Shown: positions 21,464 through 31,895 of the stretch, piece by piece
How the letters are laid out: the number at the start of each line of letters is the position of its first letter
Position numbering within the stretch: the first letter of the stretch is position 1
Source: Ustilaginoidea virens
Taxonomy: Eukaryota; Ascomycota; Sordariomycetes; Hypocreales; Clavicipitaceae
Direction of reading: 5' to 3'
DNA length: 64,000 bases
NCBI RefSeq assembly: GCF_000687475.1
Contig: NC_057316.1
Span: 3,968,001 to 4,032,000, forward strand
The notes under the pieces: generated by a model
The model's database searches: none
Seen by the model: only the letters and a program-made list of their open reading frames with translations
What the model was told of the DNA's origin: nothing
Program-made: the position numbers and the translations under genes

Positions 21464-23442
21464 AAGAGAAAGAAAGAGAGGAGGCGCATGGAGGCAAATG
21501 TTGGTCTGCTCACCTTTCTAATATACCCCGTCGGTCGAGCGAGCGAAATAGCGTTTGTTTCGTATTCAAACTGCCGTCCGTAAAGCTCAAAGAATTCTAG
21601 TAGCATTTCACCCAGATGGTGCTCCGGAATCAGGCTCCGGCTCTGAACATGAGGCATCAGTTGAAGCATGCTAATTACTAAGCATATGACAGAGAAGCCG
21701 CCAATACCTCCATTGACCGGTTCATTCAAGCCACGCATCAGCAGAAAGTGTTTGATGACGGTAACGAGGATGGGCATGGATGGATAAAGCTTTTTCCAGG
21801 ACAGGAACGTATCAATGGCCGTCACGCCACCAAGGTTCTCGAAAGATACATCCACCTTGAGCCCGGTGAGCTTGTCCACAAACTTGACCAGCGGTATCCG
21901 AGCATGGGCAATGACTGAAATCGAGGAGCTCTCGGCGACGTGCTGCATCATCAGGAATTTCTTAAACTTGTACAGCCAGCTCTTGGCACTGAGGTATGTT
22001 GGTGGCCCGCCACGCATGTAGCTCGCTGAGCAGACCACGAGGTCCATGTCCGCCGTTGGGAGGTAAAGGCCAGACATGAAGGAGCCGAAGGGATGAACCT
22101 GTGCAGAGGCAAAGTCACGACCTTCCCGCCTCATGGCTTTCCGCAGATTTTCGACGAGGTTGTCCCGAATGCGTTGCTCAAAGTCGCGTGGTCGAACGTA
22201 TTCGTAAAAGTCCATAATTTCTTTATGCAAGCTATACACACATACATCGTCGTCGTCAGACACTTTGGGCGCACAGATAAATAATGGCCATATAGTGCGC
22301 GCCTGCGTCACGCAAACTTACCGGAAAGCCATGTTATGAGTAGATGAGTGGTCTTCGATTTGCCAAGGGCAAGGATCCTCGTTCGCTTTGGGTAGCCAGG
22401 CAGATGTAATGCTTCCTTTGGACGGTCTCGTCGTGGCTTTTTTCAACTCTCCATAATCCGGTGGTTTTATCTCGTCATCAGCCGTTCGTTTTCGAGATCC
22501 GAGTGGCCCCGTTTGGTCAGCCGCAGAAAGGCCAATCTCCCTGCTGTACCCAAACACACCCCGACTGACTGACGGAGCGGCAGGTCTGGAGGGCGGAGCA
22601 TGAGGAGGTGGTGGTGGCGGCGGTTCAGTTGGAGGTGGGGGTAGAATGTCCTCTTGTGACTCTTTATCGTCCTGCTCATCGTCTGTGAGGTCAAACGATA
22701 TAAAGTCTTCGGCTTCAGCGGGAGCGGTCGGCTTGGCTATGGCCTCCAACCTTGCTTTTCGGATAAGCTTCACTACATCCCGTTTCTTTTGCGTCGATTC
22801 ATCGGGACAGGGTAGGGCAGTGTAGGGATCCGGGTTGGACCATTTCGGGAGGGTTTCTCCATCTTGCCCGGTTTTCTGTGTGCGCGCGCGCTTTCTGGAT
22901 GGCTCTTCAGAGTCAGATGCCGAGGATATGTCCATGTCAAGCTCGTCGTCATCCGACAACTCATCCAGGTCTCGAAACTTTGCCTTGCCTTCTCCATCGT
23001 CCAAGCGTTCTTCCGGAAGATTGAGGGTTGCGCCGGATATGAGAGCCCGCTCCGAGGGATGGGGAGGTGGTTGCCAGCGCCGGCCCGAGTTCCTAGCAGG
23101 GCCGCGACGGTCCCTTTGAGAACTCCTGTGATCAAAGCGAGAGGGCTCCCGCGGCAGGTCCTTGATGCCGGCAGGTTTGTCAAAGCGAAAGGTAAAGTTG
23201 CTTTGGGGTACTTGAGGCCGATACGAGTCGACTGCGCCCTGCGCATCAATTCGGCGCGCATAATGGCGATGGCCATCATCACGAGCGTCCCGTCCGCCGT
23301 TGTCAGGCCTCAAACTTTGCAGACGTTGCGAGCGTCTTGGAGGGCTCGATGTCGATGGATACGCGCGTCGCGAATCAGTACCGTGCCTGGGATTCTGCGC
23401 GCGATTCCCATCGTCACGGTGCTTCGGTTTGTTTCTCACCAT
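21079..23442 (-). CDS. TRF4: Non-canonical poly(A) polymerase, TRF4/Cid14 type
   Basis: Three exons: 23442-22322, 22231-21514 and 21366-21079, giving 708 aa. It adds short oligo(A) tails to aberrant nuclear RNAs as the catalytic part of a TRAMP-type complex. The N-terminal 370 residues are charged, low-complexity and proline-rich (PPPPPTEPPPPPPP). The nucleotidyltransferase core follows: GSFMSGLYLPTADMDLVV with Gly423-Ser424 and metal ligands Asp435 and Asp437; the third Asp502 in LKVDVSF; then the PAP-associated region with LLMRGLNEPVNGGIGGFS. The first exon ends MAFR and the second starts LHKEIMDFY, matching the family order. Intron 2 (147 nt) carries a long GA-rich microsatellite. Start MVRNKPKHRDD was chosen because it opens the basic N-terminus. 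Confidence 0.92.
21399..21483. repeat. (GA/GAAA)n microsatellite inside TRF4 intron 2
   Basis: About 85 nt of purine-only GA, GAAA and GAGA units on the plus strand. On the coding (minus) strand this is a pyrimidine-rich tract ending about 30 nt before the 3' splice site, so it may serve as an extended polypyrimidine tract. Confidence 0.9.
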
Positions 23443-24156
23443 GATGGATGTTTTGTATCGCCTGCAAGCCGCACAGCCCCAAGACTCGAGACATGGATGT
23501 GAAGTCCCTGTCAAGGTTTTTGGAAGCGTTTGTGGAATTGGTGGCCTCAGCGCCGCCATTAGTCATCATTTCGGCAGCCGCAAGCGTTGGTGGGGCAAGT
23601 CCCATCCACCAATTTATTCAGGCGAGCAAGCAGGCACTCGTCAGAATTCATCGACGATCAGTAGTACCTAAGCTATGACGGGCCCTTACAGTTCCACGAT
23701 CCCCATCACGTCGAGCTGGGTTTGCTCCTCGGATTGCTTGGAAACTCGGGTGCCAGGCATGACGCATCTCACAGAGGGACCGATCGAGAGTCAGAGCCGG
23801 TACGGAGAACCCAGGAGCGATATGCCCGGACATGTCTACGAGTTTCCAGATCTCTCTCGAGAGTTGGACAGGCCGTGGGCCAGCTTACGCTGCCTTGGAT
23901 TCGCCCCTCGTGTCCAAAATTCCAAGAAGTTCTAGGGCTCAAGGACAGAAATAACTTGATAAATTTCTTGTTGCCAGAGTACGTCTTTTAACCAATCCCC
24001 ATTTATCTACAGTTATTCTCGCCGACACAACTGCAGCACCATGCGGTCTTTTCCAGCGACGTTTGCCGAACTCCGAAACGGAAAGAAAAAAAGAAGAAAA
24101 TACCAAGAAAAGAATACCGATGCCCCTGCCTCGACTTTCCCGAAAGGATTGCCGCT
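23443..24156. other. Intergenic region upstream of TRF4
   Basis: About 0.7 kb holding the TRF4 promoter and the 3' flank of the small secreted protein gene. No recognisable gene, strong motif or repeat was seen. Confidence 0.55.
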
Positions 24157-24573
24157 CTAATGGTTCAAGGTAGCCATTGCAACAACAAGTCCCACGACTA
24201 GCCATGAGTTCTGAGTCTTGGACAAGGTCGCACCAGCATTAACAGCGGTGTTTGAGGCTGTCGGACCGGCTGTCGGATCGGCTGTCGGACCTGCTGCTGT
24301 GGGAGTGGGAGGCAAGCCGGTAGCAAAGGTTCGAAATGCGGTAGAGTTGCCCGATGGAACTGGTGAGCCCGAAGAAGCCGAAAGAATAACGTATGGACCC
24401 AAGCCAGAAGATGCTGCCGTGGTGCTGTTGATCGGACCAATGGTCTGGCCGGTGGACAGGGGAAGAGGGACAAAGATCAAGGAGGAAGTAGTCGTAGGTG
24501 CGGTGGCATTGACGGCAGCCTGCGAGACGGCCGACAAGGCCAGAACGGCAGACATACTTGAGGTAGCTCGCAT
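24157..24573 (-). CDS. Small Ser/Thr-rich secreted protein, likely GPI-anchored
   Basis: Single exon, 138 aa. The N-terminus MRATSSMSAVLALSAVSQA is a classical signal peptide with likely cleavage after SQA. The mature part is rich in Ser, Thr, Pro, Ala and Gly with NAT and NST glycosylation sites. A short repeat (TAGPTADPTAGPTAS) precedes the end, coded by roughly 12-bp DNA repeats at about 24262-24300. The C-terminus NSWLVVGLVVAMATLNH is hydrophobic, as in GPI-attachment signals. This layout is common for fungal cell-wall or surface proteins; no enzymatic domain is visible and no function can be assigned. Start chosen so that the signal peptide is N-terminal; an in-frame upstream ATG at 24693 would bury it. 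Confidence 0.65.
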   Translation of the reverse strand: MRATSSMSAVLALSAVSQAAVNATAPTTTSSLIFVPLPLSTGQTIGPINSTTAASSGLGPYVILSASSGSPVPSGNSTAFRTFATGLPPTPTAAGPTADPTAGPTASNTAVNAGATLSKTQNSWLVVGLVVAMATLNH

Positions 24574-25888
24574 GGTGGGGATGGAAGTTGTCAATCTGAC
24601 CAAGTTTTTGACCCAAGGTTTCTGACCAAAGGTGAAGATGCTGGTCAGATGCAAGTTGAGCTTGGTATCGTCAAGACTGCCTGGTAAATGCAAAGGATAC
24701 GTAGATGTAAGGATCTGATGTGTTTTTATTCACGCTTGAGACTTGAGCAGTGAGATCCCATTTACTTATTTATAGCTAGCGCCGTAAGGCTCTTGGGGTT
24801 TGCAGTATGGAAATAGCATCACGGGACACACAAACCCGCTCGAGCACCTACCGCTCGCCCCAAACCTCCCTTGACACTATTCTTGGATCGAGATAACGCT
24901 TGTCGTCTGCTAGCGGCTGCTCATCCAGCTACCCGTGCTTTGCTCTGGCCTCGGGCTGATAAGTGACTGGAGCTTGGCTTGGCTCATTGTGGCAGTGCTG
25001 CAACCTCGCAGTATGTAGCATTGAATTCTCCAATGACGGACCAGTGTGAGTGAGTGAGTTGCCTCGTTTACAGCTGACGTGCCCTGCCAGAGCAAAGACG
25101 ATGGACGGTTACATCCATGTCACGTCCAGTGGGGCCGCCAAATAAAAGTGCCGTCCTTATCAACCAGGCGTAACCGAGGACGGATGATGGCCTCGAATTC
25201 AGTGAAAGGCAATTGACTTGGCTGCCTTTCTTTCTCTTCTCTTATTTTCCCCTCCCGCTCTCCCTCCCCCCTCCCTTTATCTAAAGCTAGACATGGGGGC
25301 ATGGCAACATTTCCACCATTATTTGCGCAATTCTTTCGTCTCGAGGGGGAGGAAAAGCGATGGCAGTTTACTCCGTACCTACTGTAGATAGGTAGACAAG
25401 GTCGCTAGTTGTCCGACTTTTGGTGCAACACCGTGCTTTGGACAAAGGATAGCATGACGCAACTTTACAGGATACAAATGCGACAACGCTACAATACTAC
25501 AATACACAGCGGAATTGTTTTTCCTCTTGTTGCTCTCATCCAAGTTTGATCCAGAAGAGAACAAAAGGTGCCGCGTACGGAGTTAGACGTACCACTGTTA
25601 GCGCCGCCCTGTAGCTTTCTGCCTTGGACGCAAGGCATCAATCCCTCTCTCGTCCTCAGGCAAAGCTGTCATGACCACCATGGCCCAATCATATCCCACC
25701 GTATGTACCTACCTACCTAACCTTCTCGTGCTTGTGGGTGAGATGAGACCTGTGTGTGTGTATACGACGACCAGACGGCATTACGACACGACACGTACGG
25801 CGAATTGCGCTGCCTCTGCGAGCTTCCCCCCCGGCCCTCCACCACCGCCCTTCTTCAATCTCGCCAGCTGCATCCTCCTCCCCTCACC
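24574..25888. other. Divergent promoter region, secreted protein / YIP1
   Basis: About 1.3 kb. Contains TACTCCGTA (25369-25377) and TACGGAGTT (25576-25584), a CT-rich stretch at about 25220-25280, and the YIP1 5' flank. No supported gene. Confidence 0.55.
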
Positions 25889-26929
25889 ATGTCCAACTAC
25901 TACGGTGGCCAGCAGAATAATCCCCAATACGGACCGCCAGGCGCCGGTGCCGCCCAAAACCTCCAGTTTTATCCGTCGTCGTATTCGCCCGCCGTGTCGG
26001 GTGCTGCGACTCCCCAACAAGCATCGTATGGCTATGGCGCTGGTGCGTCCGGGAACTTCGCCCCCGCCGGCCAAACCGGTTTCACGTCAGCTGGCTTTGG
26101 CGGTGCGGGCGTATCAGGGCGCATGGGCGAGCACGGCGGCTTAAGGACGGGATGGTTGGCTGCGTTTTCGACAGAAGGCTACGATGGCGAGCCCCCGTTG
26201 TTGGAGGAGCTGGGAGTCAATTTTGGGCACATTCAAATGAAGGTACGCAACGCCCGAGTCCGCCAGAGTCCGCCAGATGTGCTGGTCCGTCGCCATCCCG
26301 CAACAAGGCATAGCGACTGACAAACCGTGTCCCAGACCCTCGCAGTCCTCAACCCTTTCAGACACATCAATCAGCACATAATGGACGATTCCGACTTGGC
26401 AGGTCCGATCCTCTTCTTCCTCATGTTCGGCACCATCTTGCTCTTCTCCGGAAAGGTTCATTTCGGATACATTTACGGCCTGGCCCTGCTTGGATCGACA
26501 TCTTTACACATTATTCTCTCTCTCATGTCCCCTACCGAGCCCCCTTCGTCCGAGTCGTACCACCCACAGTACAGTGAACCTTCTTCGCAGCCGGCATCCC
26601 AACAAGGGGGCCACTTCTCAGCAACCTTGACCTTCCCCAGATCGGCCTCCGTCCTGGGTTATTGCCTCCTTCCGCTCGTGGCAACAAGTCTGTTTGGAAT
26701 CGTCATGCCCATGGATACCCCCATCGGAATCGTCTTGACTACAGCTGCCATCATGTGGTGCACATACAGCGCTAGCGGTATGTTCTGCGCCGTGGGGAGG
26801 ATGAAGGGAATGCGTGGCCTGGTGGCATATCCGCTGGCCCTGTTTTATGTCGGGTTTGGCATCATGGGCATTTTCAGCAGCAGAGGCAGCGGCTCGTTGG
26901 CCAACGCAGCCGCCAAACTGAATAACTGA
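25889..26929 (+). CDS. YIP1: YIP1 family Golgi/ER membrane protein
   Basis: Two exons, 25889-26242 and 26336-26929 (intron 93 nt, GTACGC donor, CTGAC branch, CCCAG acceptor), giving 315 aa. Yip1 proteins bind Rab GTPases (Ypt1/Ypt31) and support ER-to-Golgi vesicle transport. Visible features: an N-terminal Tyr/Gly/Gln/Pro-rich cytosolic region (MSNYYGGQQNNPQYGPPG); the family block LLEELGVNFGHIQMKTLAVL across the exon junction; NPF; MDDSDLAGPILFFLMFG at the first membrane helix; then four further hydrophobic spans to the C-terminus. An extra Ser/Pro/Gln-rich loop (about residues 185-205) separates two helices. Confidence 0.94.
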
Positions 26930-27659
26930 TACGGACGTTTACCTTACGCCTCGATTTATCCACCATATCAAGCCGGGACCCACTTGGACGTCACGAACAG
27001 AGACGGAGGGACCAGGCATGCGCGTGGATGCAGAACTGGGCCGCATTGCGTGGCTGTTCGTCGGGAGTGGTAGCAAGAATCATGCTATTCACCTGTAGAG
27101 CTGTGCCCTATCCCTTGGTACGCTCTTCCTTCTTCCGAAATCTCATGTCACAATGCGGACAAAGGACGGACAATTAGTTTCCAACGGTCAACAGCAAATC
27201 AAACTTCCAGATAGCTCTCGTGCTTGAATATCTGCCCTATTGGAACTGCCATGCAATATAACATTAGGCTGTCAGTTTCCGTATGCTGGTCCGATCCAGC
27301 TTCCTCAACCGGAGATTACGTTTGAGCTTGGCAGCCCGTCAACGCCTTCTGTCTAGTTTGCTTCGATAAAAGAAAACAAAGTAATTATGCATCAATCATA
27401 ATTTTTTTTCTCGCGTGGATGAGATGACTGTCTTTTGCGTTCCATCCGAATGTGCATGTCTTGCGAGACCGGATTCCGCCACAAAGCAGAAAAAAGTCTA
27501 TAAATGTGTGGAAAGGTCCAGTCCCTTATAGTGACCCCCTTCCCCCTTGTGTTACCAACCAGTACGCCTCCTAAACAAGGCGCCAAAACGCCATAACCCC
27601 AGCCGCTAAGATCTTTCGGCAGATGCAAACCACTCCGTGTTGAATTGCCTCGGGCGTTT
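26930..27659. other. Convergent spacer YIP1 / Cys-rich gene
   Basis: About 0.7 kb between two 3' ends. AT-rich near 27360-27410. No gene or repeat seen. Confidence 0.55.
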
Positions 27660-28124
27660 TTACTTTCGGGTTGTAAAGTCGGTCTCTAGAGCAGGGTTGA
27701 AACCGCCATCGGCAGCCTTCTCACAGGTGCACGCATCTTTTCAAAAACTCAGTCAGCCCCTCGCCACGTGTCTGGGGGTGGGAAGAGCGGAGGACGTACC
27801 AGCAGGTCTTGAGCCGCAAGCGCAGGTTGCGCCGCAGACGGACGCGTTCTCGGTGGACGCGCGGTCGCACGTGCATTGGCCGGCGGGCCTGGCTCGGCAC
27901 GAGCAGCGAGGTCCTTGCACCGTGTTCTCTGACGATGCCTTGCCGCAGTTGCACTGGAGGGCGGATTGCTTGCCGCAGGAGCAGGTGGCTTTTTGCGCTG
28001 GCGCATGTGTTCGACGTCAGTGACGGGGGTCCTTTGGCACTTGCAAGGGACTTGTAGGAGACTTACCGCAGATGCACTCGGCACCGTCCTTGGTGCAGCA
28101 GGTAGAAGCTTTGGTGATGGCCAT
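27660..28124 (-). CDS. Cys-rich metallothionein-like protein, three exons
   Basis: Exons 28124-28067, 27997-27800 and 27736-27660 with introns of 69 and 63 nt, giving 110 aa. All junctions have GT-AG ends (GTAAGT, GTACGT donors) and the phases match, although no single open frame covers the gene. The protein has 17 cysteines, mostly as C-x-C pairs (CIC, CSC, CNC, CTC, CAC) separated by 8-14 residues, and a Cys-free tail FNPALETDFTTRK. There is no signal peptide, so it is probably cytosolic. The spacing resembles metallothioneins and the widespread ascomycete Cys-rich proteins often annotated as copper-resistance or DUF7871 proteins. Metal binding (Cu, Zn or Cd) is inferred from cysteine density only. 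Confidence 0.85.
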
Positions 28125-29279
28125 GATGAAAAACGCGGGGATGGAGGGGACTGCGAGTACGGAAAACAGGAGGGGTTATAGTGTCTGGCTTTGAACTGGA
28201 GTTGGCCTGAATGCAATGGTTTCGTGTTGGTATAACGTCTTTTATACACCGAGCGGTTTCCAGCAATAGCTGACAACCTGCATTGGCTGCGCTGTCATTA
28301 GCTGCGCGGGGGGCATGCTGCTGGGCTCGAGCCAATCAGCGTGATGGCATTTCCAAGCATGGGGTAAGCAAGGAACGCCATAGCGCCTGCCTTGCGAAGG
28401 GCGATCGCTGATGAAAGACACGGGGTTGCTTATTCGTTGAATCTGCCAAGGCTGACCGCCGTGCGTAGCCCATCTGATGCTGAACCGAGAATCTTAATTT
28501 GCCGTGCTGCTTGTCTGCTGTCTGTTTTCTGCATGAGTGAGCATGACAGTCGACCAGGTCGCGAGGAAGGAAACAATCTTGCCGTGCTCCGCCGTTCAAC
28601 ATGCAAATGCCATCCGTCATGTTTTCGGATCTCGATAGCAGGGGGCGCTTATCCGCAGACGTGGGGCGGCATGAAACAACCTGTGCAGTGTGCACCATCA
28701 CCATAAGAAACGCGAATGTTAATTCTGCAGGGGTTCCGCGCTCCCGTCCGTCTGGATTTCCATCCTGGCCTAGGAACCCCCCCTGGCATCCTGTTGCGGG
28801 ACAGTATCTCATTGCTGGTGGTCTTGCACTGATCCTTGCCCTAGTCTATTTTGATTTTGATTCCTCCGGTCGATGCGCTCCCAGATTCCCCAATCTCCTT
28901 CCACTCCTCGCGTCCGCGAATTCCAGCCGGAAAACTGGAAATAGACGCCAGCAAAATAGACTTCAGCACTGGTGTGACCACATGGCGAAACCCGTTGCCA
29001 TGGCTTGTCACAGAAGCAGGCAAATATCAAATGCCGCGTGCAGGGAGGAGCAGGAGGGCATCTAATAAAGTTGATGCGCCGTATCAGCCGTGAGAAACAA
29101 GCCTTGACAGGACAGAACAGACCCTCCCGAGCCGACAAATCGTCGGAGTTTTCCTCATCTCTTGCGCTTGACCTTTTTGTTTTTCTTTTCTTTTATTCAG
29201 ATGGTTTTTCTTGACCTTCTCCTGGGTTGCCCACCCTCGTTTTCCTTCCGTTACCGTCTGCACATGCCCGGACAGGGCC
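28125..29279. other. Divergent promoter region, Cys-rich gene / permease 3
   Basis: About 1.15 kb. The left part is the promoter of the Cys-rich gene; the right part is the 5' flank of the third permease, with a pyrimidine-rich stretch at about 29170-29200. No gene supported. Confidence 0.55.
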
Positions 29280-31081
29280 ATGGCCACCTTTGGAAACGAG
29301 GCCCTGGAAACGGCACTTGCGGAATCCGAGCACCCAGGTAGCAGCCGCCAAAACGCAGGAAGTCATTCGACGCGCAATCGCGAGGCTCCGGAAAAGGTGG
29401 CCGAGCCTAGGTTGGCTGTGGCTGACAAGTAGGTCAAGCAAGACAAGCCGTCCCGTCCCGGTTTCCCAAACAAACTCGGGCTTTTGCGACACAATCCTAA
29501 GCCTTTTCAGCAGGAATCATGATGGTGATGCCGATGAGGACGATGATGGCGAGGCGCAATTTGACCGGGCCGCCGAACGCAGGCTTAGGCTCAAAATCGA
29601 TCTCTACGTTGTGCCGACTGTTGCGATTTTGTATCTTTTTTGCTTCCTCGACCGAATAAATTTTGGTACGTGACGACTTTGCAAACCACCTTCCTCCGGG
29701 ACGCTGTCTTGTCTTGTTCGTTTTTCTTTTTTCTTGCGCGATTTTTCCGCACAAGCATAACGGCGACATCAAGTTAATGCCCTGCGCAGGCAATGCTAGG
29801 ATTGCGGGGATGGAAGCCGAGCTTGGCCTTCACAAATACGATTACAACAGAGTAATATCCATCTTCTACTCGTCGTACATCCTATTCGAGATCCCCTCCT
29901 CCTTGCTCTGCAAGTGGATGGGGCCCGGGTGGTTCCTCCCGCTGGCGACCATCATGTTCGGGGTCGCGTCGCTTGCCTCGGGCTTTGCCAACAACTACGC
30001 GCAAATGGCGGCCGTCAGGTTTCTGCTGGGCATCTCGGAGGCCGGCATGCTGCCAGGTTGCGCGTACTATCTGTCCAGATGGTACCGTAGCTCGGAGCTC
30101 GTGTTCCGTCTGGCGCTGTACATTATCACCGCGCCGCTGGCCGGGGCCTTTGCTGGCGTTCTTGCCTCGTCCATCCTGAAGCTGGACAGCTTCGGGGGCG
30201 TGCGCAAGTGGAGAATGATTTTTGCCATTGAGGGAATCATGACCATCTGCCTCGGTCTCGTTGCCTTGTTCACACTCACGGATCGGCCAGAGACGGCTCG
30301 ATGGCTGACGCGGGAAGAAAAAGACTTGGCCGTCAGGCGCGTCAAGTCGGAGCGCGTTGGCCAGACGGTGGTGCTGGACAGGATTGACAAGAAGAAGCTG
30401 CTGCGCGGCATCTTCAGCCCAGTCACCCTGAGCACGGGATTCATCTTCCTGTGCGTCAACATTACGGTGCAAAGTCTGTCCTTCTTCCTGCCCACCATTG
30501 TCAGGACCATCTACGGGCACAAGTCCGTCGTTGAGCAGCAGCTCCTGACGGCCCCGCCGTATCTGGTGGCGGCTGTCTTGACGCTGCTTTTCCCGCTGCT
30601 GAGCTGGCGGCTGGACAAGCGGCAGGTCTTTATTATCCTGTCGGCGCCGCTCGTCATGGTGGGCTTCTGCATGTTTCTCGGGTCGGAGGCCTCCGCGGTC
30701 CGATACGCCGCGACGTTTCTCATCGCCGCGTCCGCGTTCACCAACGGAGCCATGTGCAACGCGCAGGCGTCTGCCAACGTCGTCAGCGACACGGCCCGCA
30801 GCGCAGCGATTGGCACAAACGTCATGCTGGGCAACATCGGAGGCCTGATTAGCGGCTGGGCGTTTCTGCCCTGGGACGCGCCCAACTACCACGTCGGCAA
30901 CGGGCTGAACCTGGCGGCAGCCTCGTCGATACTCGTGGTCGGCCTTTTGACGCAGTTCTGGATGCAGCGGGACAATAGACGGCGCACAGGGAGGGATGTC
31001 GAGGGCGCGTTGCGAGGGCTGACGCAGCAGGAAATTGAGGACTTGGATTGGAAGCACCCTGCGTTTCGATGGAAGCCGTGA
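29280..31081 (+). CDS. MFS permease, ACS / Dal5-like family (third copy)
   Basis: Three exons, 29280-29428, 29511-29665 and 29790-31081, giving 531 aa. The cytosolic N-terminus is long and acidic (DGDADEDDDGEAQFD), followed by RRLRLKIDLYVVPTVAILYL and FCFLDRINFGNARIAGM, the family helix-1 block; it spans the second splice junction, which supports that junction. Later blocks: VRFLLGISEAGMLPGCAYYLSRWY (helix 4-5), KWRMIFAIEG before helix 6, and a C-terminus ending EDLDWKHPAFRWKP, close to the ending of nicotinate and related organic-anion permeases. The gene ends 815 bp upstream of the D-amino-acid oxidase start in the same orientation, so joint regulation is possible but not shown. The substrate is unknown. 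Confidence 0.92.
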
Positions 31082-31895
31082 AAGCACGGAGCGCCGGCCT
31101 TTATTTTCTTGTTCTCTTTCTCCTGGTTTTTTTTTTTTTTTTTAACACCCTCCCTGGCTCTTGACGAGATGGTAGTGTTGATGATTCTCCACACTGTGTT
31201 GGTCGTGAGTTTGGTGGATGCATGTGCGTGAAGAGTCTTCTTGGATGGATATTGTATGTATAATGATAATTTAATACTACATACGCACTATCGCCGGACA
31301 ATCCCCAAGTGCCCCTCCTATTTCGGCTCCTACCCCTACCCGGTGCGGAGTAACTTGGTACCCCTTCTTTAGCCGAGGAGCCCAATCTCTCTTGATCACA
31401 TCCCATGGGCCGTGTTCTTACCCAAAGCCGTGCTTCTAGCTTGCATCCCATCTATCGCACTGAGCGTAGCTTGTTTGGGATGGCATGATGCAAGTCCTTG
31501 CGGCATCGGTGCGGCCGGCCACAGACCAGCCTGAAGCATTTCGACATTTCAATACGTAATTCGAACAGGAAAAATTCACCATCTGCAAAGGGGGAAGAAA
31601 AAAACAAGCCATGATGAGAGTCCAGCATTGCTGGCCGTCGTGTCTGCCTTGCAGGGCAACCAGCAGTGTCTCTGGCTTGGCTTGGCCGAACTAAATAGCA
31701 AGGTTGTCTGTCCTGTCCGACTTCGGACGGCTTGCGCAGCCTCAACAACCATGACAACCAGCCTGCTGACATTAGGTCCGTAACGAATCATCAGCGACCA
31801 GATCCGCTTCGTTTGATTCCCGACATGCAATATAAAGTATCTCTTGTGTGAAAACTCCATCATCCTTTCCGAGACCTGAGACCTGACCATCAATA
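31082..31895. other. Intergenic region upstream of D-amino-acid oxidase
   Basis: About 0.8 kb: 3' end of the third permease (T run near 31127-31143) and the oxidase promoter. GCGGAGTA occurs near 31346-31353. No gene seen. Confidence 0.55.
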
